Shown one piece after another: positions 45,124 through 56,731 of a DNA stretch of 64,000 nucleotides. Under the pieces are notes generated by a model, which was not told where the DNA came from, made no database searches, and was given only the letters and a program-made list of their open reading frames with translations. Every line of letters begins with the position of its first letter. The stretch's first letter is position 1. Position numbers and translations under genes: made by a program. This DNA comes from Pollenia angustigena (Eukaryota > Arthropoda > Insecta > Diptera > Polleniidae): assembly GCA_930367215.1 (NCBI GenBank), contig OV884056.1, positions 227,655,127 through 227,719,126 of the forward strand, read 5' to 3'.

Positions 45124-45734
45124 CAGGAATGATAAATGAGAAACCCAATATCGTACTTACGAACTTCTAAAATCGTACTTTTTCGACCCCAATAGTAATA
45201 AAAAAATTTTTTTATAAAAGAAAACGACTTTTGTTTCGGTTGCACTTGAAACCATTGGTACATACGGTTTATTTTGTTCCTTTGTTTTTATAATATTTTG
45301 GCATGAAGGCTTATATGCTGCCGCTGATACTTGATTTAGAATGTGGCATATGCAATCGTCCAATGATCAGGTGCAAAAATCTATTCACAATAGCAAAGTT
45401 TAGTGTTTTTTGCAAATGGTCTTGCAAAGAGCAAATGCAAAATATCATAGCTGTTTTGTTAAATCCAACAACAAAATACACAGAGTTTCCTTAAGATTTC
45501 ATAAAAACGCTACAAAATTTTGCATTTGCACTTTGGCAAAACCATTTGCACCAAACGCTGAAATCCGTTTTTATTCATTGGACAGTTAATACGAGTTGCC
45601 ATTTTATATCAATTATAAATATTTAGGTTTGAAAAATTTGTAAATAGTACCAAATGAGTCACGGGGGTACCACCGTACTTTTTGGCTTTGAATTGTATCA
45701 AAAAAGTACAATTGCACCAACTTTAACAACCCTG
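45124..45734 (-). mobile_element. hAT family A, short copy
   Basis: CAGGAATGATAAATGAG (left) and inverse of CAGGGTTGTTAAAGTTGG (right), flanked by GTATGTTA (45116-45123) and GTACGTTA (45735-45742), one mismatch in 8. It retains the scrap AAADT-FRMWHMQ on the plus strand at 45316-45400 with an in-frame stop. Orientation is opposite to that of the copy at 20351-22703. Confidence 0.8.
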
Positions 45735-46187
45735 GTACGTTAGAAACAAATGATATGCGTTTGACTATTTTTTTTTTAAGCATACGCACACAAACACAAA
45801 TATTAAAGCTGAATTGACGTGTGTAAGAAAAATCAGTTCTAAAGAAAAAATTCGAATCAATGCTGCTGTTTACTTTTTATTTTAATTAGGTTTTGTTCAA
45901 TATGAGTTTTAGAGAAAACTTGTTACGGCAAAAGTTGTTGGAAACTTTATTAGCAACAACTTCTTAGAAAACGATTTTTATGTAAAATTAATATTTTCCT
46001 AAAAATAAGTCATACAAGTCGGACTTTACGATTTTTCTCAAACTTTGGCGGGCTTGAGGGACGGCTTAGCCTTCGCCGATCGTCCTAAAAAGATTTTGAG
46101 TTGTTTTTTTATCAATGCCCACCAAATTGGTGAGTGAGACCTATATAAATCCAACTTTTGATTTTAACGGTCACCCTAATATACATA

Positions 46188-46955
46188 TATGTAACTCATT
46201 AAACAAATTAAATCGTCTTGAAAAACATGTATTTAAGTTTTATTGTAAATGTTCTTTCCAAACACATATATTGTGTATTCGTTTCATTCCTTTCATATTC
46301 CATAAGTTTTAGGTTTTTTTATGTTTTATTTTATACTAAATATGAAAAAAAGTAAAGCATCATCTGCTTCATCACGCACAAAAATAACATCATCATGTAA
46401 TTTCTAATACTTATATTGTCTTTAACAATATTTGCGCACAATTAGTGAAAAGAAAACTTTTTATTTCTTTCCATAGATTATTTCCTTAAAAAAAATGCGC
46501 ACATACATGAACATACAGCAATCCCTGCAATCATTTAGAAGATTTCTGGAAGATGGAAGCGATCGTGTGTCATTTCTTCGACACTTCTAGAGGATTGAAA
46601 GAAGATTTAACACATTTTGCAAAAACAAAAATACATTGCAATCGCATATGTACCATCTGAATTAGTCTTGTTTGTTACTTCTAGATGATAACAACAAGAA
46701 AACATACATTTCAATACACACACCAAACGCATAATTGTGCTCATGTTGGTAACAGCTTAAAATATTGTTTCTAGACCGACCTTTAAGAATAATGATTACT
46801 TTCTTACGATGGCCATCCGTCCGGCGGGCTTGCTGGCTGCTGGCATGCCAAACAATCACCAAAAAAACTTTGATTTTGAAAAGAATTTTCGACAATTCAA
46901 AAAGCACACAAGCACCTAAGTAGTTGTATTTTTATTATATTTTGCTTTACATTAG
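46188..46955. other. unassigned stretch
   Basis: No recognised gene; the minus frame at 46662-46907 shows no family resemblance. Confidence 0.4.
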
Positions 46956-47098
46956 GGGTTCGTTCACACTATGAAAGTTTTCTTTCAAAAATCTGGGTTT
47001 ATTGGTAATAGGGCAAAAGAACATAATATTCTTCACTCCACTCTCACCCATATACTCTGAATTTCTGGAAAAAAGTTTTCAAAATGTGTGAACCGAGG
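46956..47098. mobile_element. small MITE, about 0.14 kb
   Basis: GTTCGTTCACACTATGAAAG and the inverse of CTCGGTTCACACATTTTGAA share about 75 percent of 24 bases; GAAAGTTTTC / GAAAACTTTT arms follow. Boundaries uncertain. Confidence 0.5.
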
Positions 47099-47336
47099 CA
47101 AGCATCAAATTTCTTTTTACATATCGCCATAAAACAAATTACATACCATGGAACTATAGTTTTTAGATCTTACAGGAGAGGGTTTTTGATTATAACGACG
47201 CCGATCTTGACAGCACAAGCCTAGGGAAATGGGCTTCAGTATAATATATGTAGACAGAAAGAAAAACACTCGGGATAAATTAAGTTTTATTTAATTATAA
47301 TAGTCGTATGAATATATTTTAAGCATAGGTTCGCAT

Positions 47337-48338
47337 CAGGGATGATAAAGTTAGTGCAATTGTACTTTTTTTGTGGCCCTTTGTTCCGAATAGGAACCAC
47401 AGGACATTATATAATTGTACTTTTTTCAGTAATATTTGCATTGCAAAAGTACTGCAGTACTCCAATGACATATTTAGTACAATTTAAAAATTTCCAAATA
47501 CCATGAGAATTGCCAAAGGCGTACTATCTATACAACATTCGTCGGCGAATATGGAAATGATTTTTTCGTAGCAAAATATGATAAAAACAAAGCAAAGAAA
47601 CCGCCTTTTTGTAAATATTGCATAGAATTTTATTCCGATAATAGACAGTCTAAGACAGTCTAATGAATCTTGTTGCTATAAATAAACGAAAACTTGTAAG
47701 CTTGATTTGTAAAAGTATGGTAAAACGGGGTATAGTGCGACCCTACATGTTCCGACTTTTTGTACAATTCGATCAAGTTGTACAACCATTTGTGACGTTA
47801 GAAGTGTGGTTGGTGATCGGTTGAATAAAAAATCAATTTGATTTGAGCTTTCAAACGTGTGATGGCTATTTTTTCTTTCGTTTTTCGAAGTGCGAAGTAA
47901 ACAATATTTTAGAAAACTAATACGAAATTCCAATGCACAATTTTAGTACCGGACTTTTATTTATTTTCATTTCTTGTTCCTCTTCTTACGCCACTTCATT
48001 TGTCGTCACTATTGCTTAAAAATTGGTACTTTGTTGACTCTATTAAAATAATTTCTTTAAGCTTAATGAAAAGTTGGTTAAAAAATTGTAGCATGTGCTG
48101 CGAACGATCAACTGGTCTATTCAACTCAATTGTACGACCAGTCACAACGTGTAGGGGCCGCATAAGGGCCCTAAGACAATATATTTTGGGCTTATTACTG
48201 GGTTAAACGTTTTTATACCCTGTTCCACTTTGGCGCCCTATGCTCCATTGCGAGTTAGAGGAATATAAAAAAATACCCTGTTCAACTATCAAATCTAAAA
48301 AAGCCGAATAAAATAGCATCGTCTAAACTCCTTATTAC

Positions 48339-48370
<32 letters not shown>

Positions 48371-48557
48371 GTTAATCAAACACGTAAGTATGTATAAAAG
48401 TATAGTACAAGTGAACTTTAATGTACATATGTTCGTACATTTTCTGTTATTTTAATAATTAAACTAGTAAAAAATATTTTTAGTACAATTAGTGTCAAAA
48501 AAGTACAATTTTTTTGTTAATTAAGTACAATTTAGAAAATGTCATTTATCATCCCTG
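47337..48557. mobile_element. hAT family A copy, TSD GTTCGCAT
   Basis: The ends CAGGGATGATAAAGTTAGTG and inverse (CATTTATCATCCCTG) are flanked by GTTCGCAT at 47329-47336 and 48558-48565. GTACAATT/AATTGTAC subterminal motifs as in the other copies. The frames at 47676-47933 (minus) and 48000-48206 (plus) are not conserved in the other family members. T-run at 48343-48370. Confidence 0.9.
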
Positions 48558-48565
48558 GTTCGCAT

Positions 48566-50285
48566 TAATCAGTGTTGAGTTTGTTCAAAGCAGAAAGTTT
48601 TTTTTAAAGAGCATAGTCTTATCTTTCCATAGAAATCTTTTGTTTGCATGTGTCTTTGCGATTCATTTCAACTCAGAATAAATCACTGCATTTATTTCCT
48701 GCTTTTTTGTATTTTTTCTTCACCAAAATAATTTCCGCACTAAATGTATTGGGTTGATTAACAGCCTGGCCCACGATATCGACCGTTACCATTCGATAGA
48801 ATTTTGAACTACAAACAGCTGTTTTTTTTCTCCACTTAAGTACGACAAGTCGATCGACACAAGTTTCTTTGCACACTAACACTTATGGCCTGTTCACATG
48901 TAAAAGAAAAACAATATTTTATTGCTAGTGCTAGTCCGGCATTGGCAGGATGTTAGCTTTGGAATAAGTTTGAGATTGGATTAATTGTTGTTAGTTCATA
49001 TTTTGCTATATGAATCAAAAAATAAACATGAGAAAATCATATCTACGAGATACTTAAAGGATAATTGTTGGAAAGCCTTCTTCAAGTCATCAGGAAGTGT
49101 TTTACTAGTATCATTTTATAATAGTTAATTTGTATATTTCGCGATAATTTTAATGCAATGGCAATTCTTTTTTCAAATATTCACGATATAAAATACTTAT
49201 AGGGATGTTAGTTATAAGTGTTCGTATGTGTATGAGAGTTTGTCGAAACATAGACAATCTCATAAATACTTTTTTTACAAGGATACTTACTAATTATGGT
49301 TTTCCGTTTAGTAAAGTTAAAAGCAAAGGAAATCCACGTACAAAGCACATATATACTAATACGGGTAGGACGCACACATGCATACATCCACTCACATGTA
49401 CACACATTCATTTGATTGTGGGAATGGTTTTGCAGGAAAAAACATACATACCCAATCGGAAAAGTCTTTTAAATTGTAAAACATTTCAGTGAAAATGGAA
49501 ATAAGAGATCTTGGCGCCGCACTGTTGTTTTATTATCTAGATATAATAAATTTACACAGTTTTACACGGAAAATACAACGAAAAAAGACCCTCAATTGAG
49601 GAAGATGCAGGTTAACAGATTTATTATTTTCAACAACAAAAGGTGCGTTAAAATTTTTATTTAACACTATATTTAATTTTTGAAGATTTTAAAAAAATAG
49701 AATGTGGGAATTATTTCTTATTAATAAACCATTTTTAATTATACTAACCATTATCGAATGTGCTGCTATAAGTTGAATTTTTACTTTTAAAGCTTTTAAG
49801 AATAGTCTTGAAGTGAATAGTCTTGAGTAGATATGTACTTTACTGTTCTCAAGAATTACTCTTACACTACCCGAATATTTTATATCTTCCTGTTACATGT
49901 TTTTACGTTAGCTATTCTTTGGATGTAAAAAGCTTTATAAATTGAAATTCAACTCATAGAAGCACATTCGAAAATAGTTAATATGAATTAAAAAACTTAA
50001 ACAAAAAATTATATAGTAATTATGTACACATATGGCTATTTCCAAAAAAACTTCAACCACAAAAAAATTTTATATATGCGTATAAATTAATTGATTCGAA
50101 AAAAAAGATAAATGGTAAACGAAGTACTACAACTTTTAGCACATACTTGTGTATATTAGAAAATATGCATTTGGAACAACAATACTCTAATCTAAGGCAT
50201 ATTTATGGTCTGAAAAACATTTTTTATTAAGTTTCTTATATAAAGGATTATAAATAGCAACATAAAAAAATTTTAAATCATAATG
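48566..50285. other. unassigned stretch
   Basis: No recognised gene. Frames near 49205-49492 on both strands are opposite readings of an imperfect ACACAC/CATACA-rich stretch (49365-49410). Confidence 0.4.
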
Positions 50286-50292
50286 GAAAAAT

Positions 50293-50680
50293 TGTCCCGT
50301 TTACAATGTCCCGTTTACAATTTCTTTAACAATTTATTTAAAAAAATGTAATTCATATTTTATTTTGAAATCGAAACCATTTTTAGGGCACATTAGTACG
50401 CAACATTTTAAAATTAATCCCAATAAAATATTGTGTCAGGTTTCGCAGAAATCACTGTTTAAACGGTTACCCCTTAAAACCCACATCCGTTTTTTGTCCC
50501 GTTTACAATCACTGGTTTTTTGCAATTATCTCGGAACCCACGACAGTAAGCGAAAAATTTCATTTGCGGAAATTAAAGAGCTAATTGAGAGTTAAAAGAA
50601 TCATAAATTTTAAAAATGAAAATCAGGTTGTTTTTTACAGTTTTGTCAATATAAACGTGTGCAAATGTCCCGTTTACAAT
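50293..50680 (+). repeat. four dispersed copies of a 15-mer
   Basis: TGTCCCGTTTACAAT occurs at 50293-50307, 50307-50321, 50495-50509 and 50666-50680, all in the same orientation and exact, in an otherwise unremarkable AT-rich region with a 76-codon frame (50365-50595) of unknown meaning. Confidence 0.85.
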
Positions 50681-50690
50681 CTTGGAAGTG

Positions 50691-51203
50691 CCCATATACA
50701 AATTTTTTATATAAAACAATTCTCATTATATTTTTATTTCATCAAATTTTATAGCTTTCTATTATAAGGAACATTTTACTTGTTAAAAATGTTCAACTGT
50801 TTTTTAGGTTTTTTTTACGATTAAGCGATCATTGGATTCAATAATTTTGGAATAATTTCTTGCTAACAATTTTCTTGTAAAAATCACTTTTTCGGATAAT
50901 ATTTTTACTTTTTTATTATAAAATTTTGGGTAGCGGTTTTTATCCAGCATTTTGTCATTTCTTAAGAGCTGGCAACACTGGTAGTCTTGAAGGTCACAGA
51001 AGATAACAGGCAGCGCCTTAAGCCGTTATGTCCTCTGTAGGTTGCAGGTTTCAAATCTTGTTTAAAAGAACTTTTACGGAGCAATCTTGAAATGCCATTG
51101 GCTTAATTTAAATTTTTTTTTTTTTTTTTTAAATTAAATTAAATTGAAACTAAGTACTTCTTTTTATAAATAGTAAATTTATTACATACAAATAAACATA
51201 TAT
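50691..51203. other. unassigned stretch
   Basis: A T-run at 51113-51130 follows a GC-richer segment (50985-51080) that ends GGTTGCAGGTTTCAAATCTT, faintly like a tRNA B box. Possible old SINE, not supported further. Confidence 0.3.
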
Positions 51204-51413
51204 GGGGGATTCACAAGGTGTCATAAAAACATATGTCTTAAAATAATAATATGAAAAATGCGACTGTTGTGAACAACCCTCCATAATTCAGCGTGCTATT
51301 TTGAATTTAAATCAGCTGACTTAAAACAAATATAAAAATTAAATATTTACCTTAAATAAAAATATTTTTTATTTATAATCCATGAATTAATAATTTAAAT
51401 TAGATCTTACCTG
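51204..51413 (+). repeat. dispersed repeat, copy 2
   Basis: Related to 2571-2765: GGGGGATTCACAAGGTGTCA, GCGACTGTTGTGAACAACCC and TTAGATCTTACCTG, with an extra 20-odd bases (AATTTAAATCAGCTGACT) in this copy. Confidence 0.7.
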
Positions 51414-51626
51414 TTGTTTGTTTACCAAACTGCAGAGTCCTATGCCGATCTAATTATACGCCGAAAGTGATTTGTTGCAAAAATTCCTAGCCGCAGGTTA
51501 AATTCGGATGTTAGCCCGATGAAAGTATGCCGGCGACGGCTTACAAAAACTAATGCGGCTCGGCTCAGCCGCTCAGCGCACGTTTATTCTGATTAATTAC
51601 GACAGCACAATAAACATATTCTATTA

Positions 51627-52506
51627 CAGTAGAATCGCGAAAATTCGTAATTGCAAGGGACTGGCCATTTCTTACGAATTATAGGGGTTTTTGATTTTGC
51701 GGGGTTTCGATTTAACGGGGTTAAAATATGTCGATCTATAAATACGAATTAACGGGGTTTTTCAATTCATTTAGTAAAACGATAAAAAAAAACATAAAAA
51801 ACAATTGTTAAAAATAAAATATATAAAAATTATTCATGTAACAAACTGATCTTAAGAAAATAAACGCACACACAAGCAAAAACCCACGCAAAAAATAGCG
51901 GTAAACAAAAAATCATTCATTCCATTTTTTTGTTGTTTGTAATACGAATTATAAGTGGTAGTTAAAGCTAGATTACACTATTATACCTTGTATTAATACA
52001 TGTCAAAAACTCAAGTAATATGGCAAAGTGTGATAGTGTAATGCAATTTGTCACGAAAATGACAAGTATTAAGAAAAAAGTTTGACATCCCATACGACTT
52101 CATCGTTTTTTGAAAAATTTCTAAACAATAATACTTTTCATTGGATCAGGGTTGCATTTCATTTCATGTGTGAGTGTTTATACTTTGTGTGATGGTCTGA
52201 ACACAAACTATCATGTAACGTTAGATATTTTGACAGTCGCAACAAAACTCATTAGATTTCTATCTCACAAAGTATTATGGAATACGTAAGACTTGTGAGA
52301 TAGTGTAATCTAGGCTTCAGCAAACAATTACGATTTATACGCGGGAAAGAAGATTTTATTTGAAAAAAAAAAATTACGAATTAGCGAGGGGACCAAAACG
52401 TATGGAAATTTTACGAATTAACGAGATTTTTTCAAAGGACCGACAGTTTATTACGAATTATCGGGAATTACGATTTATCGGGGTACGAATCATTGGGATT
52501 TGACTG
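51627..52506. mobile_element. pogo-like element, non-autonomous
   Basis: CAGTAGAATC at the left and inverse CAGTCAAATC at the right, each bordered by TA (51625-51626, 52507-52508). Both ends carry repeats of TTACGAATTA / ACGGGGTTT, typical for pogo/Tigger termini that overlap binding sites of CENP-B-like domains. The interior is occupied by a nested MITE. No transposase left. Confidence 0.75.
51965..52317. mobile_element. MITE nested in the pogo-like element
   Basis: AAGCTAGATTACACTATTAT and inverse of AAGCCTAGATTACACTATCT at the ends; inward both sides carry TGACAAGTAT / GACAGT and a TACGTAAGACTT motif also seen in the MITE at 14885. TSD not clear. Confidence 0.75.
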
Positions 52507-52739
52507 TAATTAAGGACACTTATTGTTTACAAAGCAACAATAATATTTTTAAACCATTGTAAAATGATAGAACATTATGACAAAATAACATGATGGCACC
52601 CAATAAACTATAATTATTGTCAACTCGTCCCAAATTGTGCCAAGAACGCTGAGACAATTGAATTTATGAATTTTAAATAAGAAATAAAAGGGCGATATAC
52701 TTGTTAAAGCAATTGATCGTCGGTTTTTGTTTATAAGTG

Positions 52740-53350
52740 TTTATTTTCCATTTTCAGTTTCTTACGACTTCTTTACAATCCCCCTGGGGAATGTAGGGAT
52801 CATGTCAAGGATATTAAATCTTTTGGTTTTATATACTTTGGAGCAAATCAGGTTCGGCTAAAATCCAAAATTGACAGATCTCTTAAGGCTGACAGGAGAT
52901 CTTATCTATTACCACGAGAGTCAGAAGCCCCCCTGTAACATGGCACCTGGCTGCCTATAGACTGCGGCCACTATTAGTGTGATTCTTGCCAGAAATAATT
53001 CCTGTCTTTCAGGGAGATTGAATTTGCATACATTTTGCCTGTCCGCTGATAGAATACTTTCGAGAACCACGTGGTGATTGTTGTTTAAACCCAAAGTCGT
53101 CGGAAGGATATGTACTCAAAAGCTCACTAAAAAGCTGATTTTTCACCACTTGTGGGAGAGTTCGGCCTGAAAGAGTAATATCCGTAGATTCTGTTGCCAT
53201 TCAACAGAAGCTGCTGTCATTTTTCCAAAAGCAGTGGAGGTTAAATAGCTCTAGCTCTTACGCAAGGGCGGGTATGCACTTAAATTGCTGCACACTCGGG
53301 GCCAGCAAATGACAGGTGCTCATTTAAATCCTTTTTACAACTTCTTTACA
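52740..53350. other. GC-richer unassigned block, possibly coding-derived
   Basis: Near-balanced base composition for about 600 bases. The minus frame 53009-53200 reads MATESTDITLSGRTLPQVVK, then NQLFSELLSTYPSDDFGF, a plausible protein-like composition, but I recognise no family. TTACGACTTCTTTACAA near 52763 and TTACAACTTCTTTACAA near 53336 bracket the block as a near-perfect direct repeat. Confidence 0.4.
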
Positions 53351-54749
53351 ACAGCCCGAATAAATAGAAAAAGGCCAAAGTAAAATAATAGTGTCGTAGA
53401 TAATTTACAGTCCTTCCTTACTTTTTGGTCACCCTGTTTATACAAATTATTCTCCAAACTCTTGTCTCCAAAATCACAAAATATTTAAATAACTTTTCAT
53501 TGTGCCCTCTCATGAATGACAAGTATAAGTGTTTGGATTTTATGCCATAACTACAAATCACTTGAGCATGTGTTAGAAAATATAGTGTTAAGTTAATTCT
53601 TCTATGTATGTGGTATTAAGCATATACAAACATGTGTATATGTTTTAACGTGTGTGTGTATAAGCTCATATTTGTTAAACCAGAGTTTTTGAGAAAGTTT
53701 TGTGGTTCTTTAGCAGCTTTCATAACGGATGTGTAAGAATAAATGTAAGCTTCGTGTTCGTAAGACACAATAAAAAACAATAGAAAAAAATAAATAAAAA
53801 GTAACCAGAAACACCTACATTAAACATTTATATATTCAACAAAAACTATAAAAAAAAAATAATAAAAACTTTCTTTGTTTTACTTCAGCTTTCATTTGGG
53901 ATCCATTTCTTTCATTTTGCCCCGAACTTCATGCGTTCTTGTTAAAGTCTTTTCTTAGAATCAAAACTCATATGTATATTTTATGGAGGTTTGTTGTTCT
54001 TGTTGCCATTGTTGCTGTTGGGAGTTTACTGTTTGTATTAAGACAAACTTTTACTTTACGTTAAGATTTTGAAGTTATTTTTTTTTTGCAGCATGTATTT
54101 CCTATTTATTCTCATAAGAACGTAATTTTGAGTACGAGGTTACTTAATAAACTATACATTCTAAAATTTATGCGAATAAATAAATATACAATTGACTTTT
54201 TAGTCAAAAGCAAATAGAATAAAATATTGCTTTATTTAACGGTTGTAAGTGGACAAATACTTACACACATTTATATCTGGGTACATAAAGTTTTACTACG
54301 TAAATAAACTTTACTTCAAAAATTTATTTTCACTCAAGTTTTATTATGAAGTTTGTTAATTTTAAGGAATTAATGAATTTTGTCCGATTTATTCATTTCA
54401 GATAATTTATTATATTTTTAAAATTTTCTAAAATAAAAAAGCTGAGCCTTATGAATTTTTTCCCTACCAGCTGTAGTTTTAAAGAAGTTGGGGCATTTTT
54501 TATTTGCATAATTTACTCTTTTTTTTATTTCCGAACAGTTTTTCGCGAATGATCCTACAAACCTTAAATTACTTACTGGGTTATAAATCTGCCCAAAAAT
54601 CTCTTTCTGTTATTGCAAGGATGTTAAAATTCTTTAATTTTTGTTTAAGTCCTTAAAATTAAGTTTATTCTCTAGTCTACTCATTGCTAATCAACAGTCA
54701 ATCTAAGTTTTGTTGCGGAACTTTATTTGGAAATAGTTGAATTATTCTT
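53351..54749. other. unassigned AT-rich stretch
   Basis: TG/CA-rich patch at 53625-53680. No gene recognised. Confidence 0.4.
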
Positions 54750-55134
54750 CTGTCATCCTTCTCTCCCACTGGAGCACAGGGCCTCTATAGAGGTTTCATT
54801 CATCGTTATGTTTAAGCATGGGTTTGGCACCACCAAAATTATTGTGTCGGCTGCCGTAGCAGGGGAATTTATCGGAGATTCACGATAACTCCTGGGAGAG
54901 TTTATTTCATTATTTTGTGTTAAACTCATGTTTGTGTTACATCTGTAGTATTCGTCATACAAAGAGTGATGAGTTCAAAGAAGACTATGCTGTACAGGCG
55001 CCGTTTTCATTGTTACCTCTGCGTCGTCTCATTGGTAACCATACAAGTTGACTTAACCGCTGTCCGGGTATTTTATTTCCCCGGTACCCGTTAAATAAGT
55101 GGTTTATGGTAAGCGTCCCCAATTCGCCATGGAA
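54750..55134 (-). other. GC-richer block interrupted by a hAT insertion
   Basis: The minus frame 54753-54962 reads NSPRSYRESPINSPATAADT, then IILVVPNPCLNITMNETS; the block resumes on the far side of the hAT (56550-56680). Composition suggests an old coding or retroelement sequence. Family not recognised. Confidence 0.35.
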
Positions 55135-56541
55135 TAGGGCATATAAAATTACCAAAATTTGCTATTACCGGTAAACGGTAAATGTTTTACTTAAAACCCG
55201 GTTTATCGGTTATTTACCGGTAATAACGTCTTATTTTAAGTTAATCAGTCGAGCACAAAAAAAATGCTTAAAATTGTGTTAAAAAGCTCTTTCTGATTCC
55301 ACACTCGTCGGCTTTACTGTCAAGATATGGTTGAACACTATCGCCTATGTTCCTCTTCAAGGAGTGCGATTTGTTTTTTTATTACTTTTGTTAAAATTGC
55401 GGTATTGTTTACTGATGCGTTCGAAATTTTATTTAACTTTGATTTTAATGGCCAATTGTAATCTGTCTTTCATTGTTAACTGGGTTAATTCAGGGATTTC
55501 TTCTACATCAATCGTTCTGTAAGTGTCACAATAGTTTTTATCAATGAAGGTTTATGTAGTTTAAATAAATTATAATTATCCTTTAGATGAATATTTCTAA
55601 ATTCTAACGAATTATGTAAGAACTGCATAACGTCCGAATAACTTGTGCGTCACTTTTGGATGCGTGAAATTATTGACATTTTAATTCCCGGCTAAGAGCA
55701 TTATTTTGTGAAGATAATTCGTCAAGCATGAACTTTAGAGTGACATCGCTTAATTACTTTAACAATAACCTAAAACAAATAATTGAATTTAGTTTAAATG
55801 CTACTATAGTAAAGCAAAAACACAATTTAAAACAAATCTTTAAAAGTATCTATGTCATATAGCTGGTAACTAAAAACAACAGTTACAACCACTAGCTGAA
55901 GTGTGTATACTCGGCAGTCGAAAACTAGGGGGATACCCATATTTTATTTAAGACTTGTGTAATTTAGTAATGACTTAAATCAGAATTACTGTAGTACTTT
56001 AGAGCGACAACTGAGCAACAGACACCTATTATTATTTTATAACAAAAATATCTAAGAAGATCTAAACATATTGCATTATTATATTAAATCTTTATCTATA
56101 TTATATAACGCATAGTTCTTTGAACAAAATAAAGTAACACTAGATGACCCGTGCGAATATTTCGCACCGTAATTTTTATCAATAAAAATATTAATTTTTC
56201 AACTTCTAATTATTTTTCGTCATTAGTGTTAGAAATAAGCTTTAAAATGAGATATCATTCATTAAATTTGATGCGGTGGTATGGGAGATATTTGCAACCG
56301 ACAAAAAAAAGTGCTTTAGAAATAATATATATGATATTATTTATGCTTAAAACATTAAGTTAATCGTGATTTAAAATATGAAATTTTATATTTAAATTTA
56401 ATTCCATTTGAAATGAAATATTTATAAAAAATTACCGAAATTGCCGGTATTTTTCTTTTAAATTTACCGGTTAATTCGATAATCAATATGACCGGTAAAA
56501 CCGGAAAACCGGTTAACCGCTTACCGGTAATGTAACCCCTA
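55135..56541. mobile_element. non-autonomous hAT element, TSD CCATGGAA
   Basis: The ends TAGGGCATATAAAATTACC and inverse of TAGGGGTTACATTACCGGTA are flanked by CCATGGAA at 55127-55134 and 56542-56549. ACCGGTAA motifs crowd both subterminal regions. Carries a Helitron 3' end (56140-56345). Confidence 0.9.
56140..56345 (-). mobile_element. Helitron 3' end, copy 2
   Basis: Nearly identical to 33591-33795 (a handful of differences in 200 bases), same CTAG terminus next to T on the minus strand and the same hairpin. The similarity stops at about 56340. Confidence 0.75.
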
Positions 56542-56731
56542 CCATGGAAGGCTCCCAATGGAGGATCTTGCAACCCCACACGGGAAATAGTTGAATAAAA
56601 GAAGAGACAACAAGCTACTGAAATCTTACTTCGTCTTGTGGGTAAATTAATTTTTATACAGAACAACCTAGACAAAATCGTATTAATACAGCGAGGAAAT
56701 TGCTTTAAAGGGAAAAATTTACAATATTCTG

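Larger units (their letters stand above)
43660..46179. mobile_element. hAT element with long inverted arms, TSD ATATACAT
   Basis: The ends TAGGGTGGTCGTTAA and inverse of TAGGGTGACCGTTAA are flanked by ATATACAT at 43652-43659 and 46180-46187. The arms stay inversely similar for about 530 bases and include a GC-rich block GGACGATCGGCGAAGGCTAA continuing GCCGTCCCTCAAGC. The right arm contains a hAT family A insertion; the left arm contains only the mirror image of that insertion's end, followed by another copy of the element's own start. Confidence 0.85.

Noticed and set aside
44109..45742. one hAT family A element spanning 44117-45734
   Set aside because: Flanks do not form a direct repeat; the left piece is an inverse copy of the right end, and the true copy with TSD is 45124-45734.
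50985..51080. tRNA or SINE head
   Set aside because: Only a weak B-box-like GGTTTCAAATC; no convincing A box or second copy in the window.
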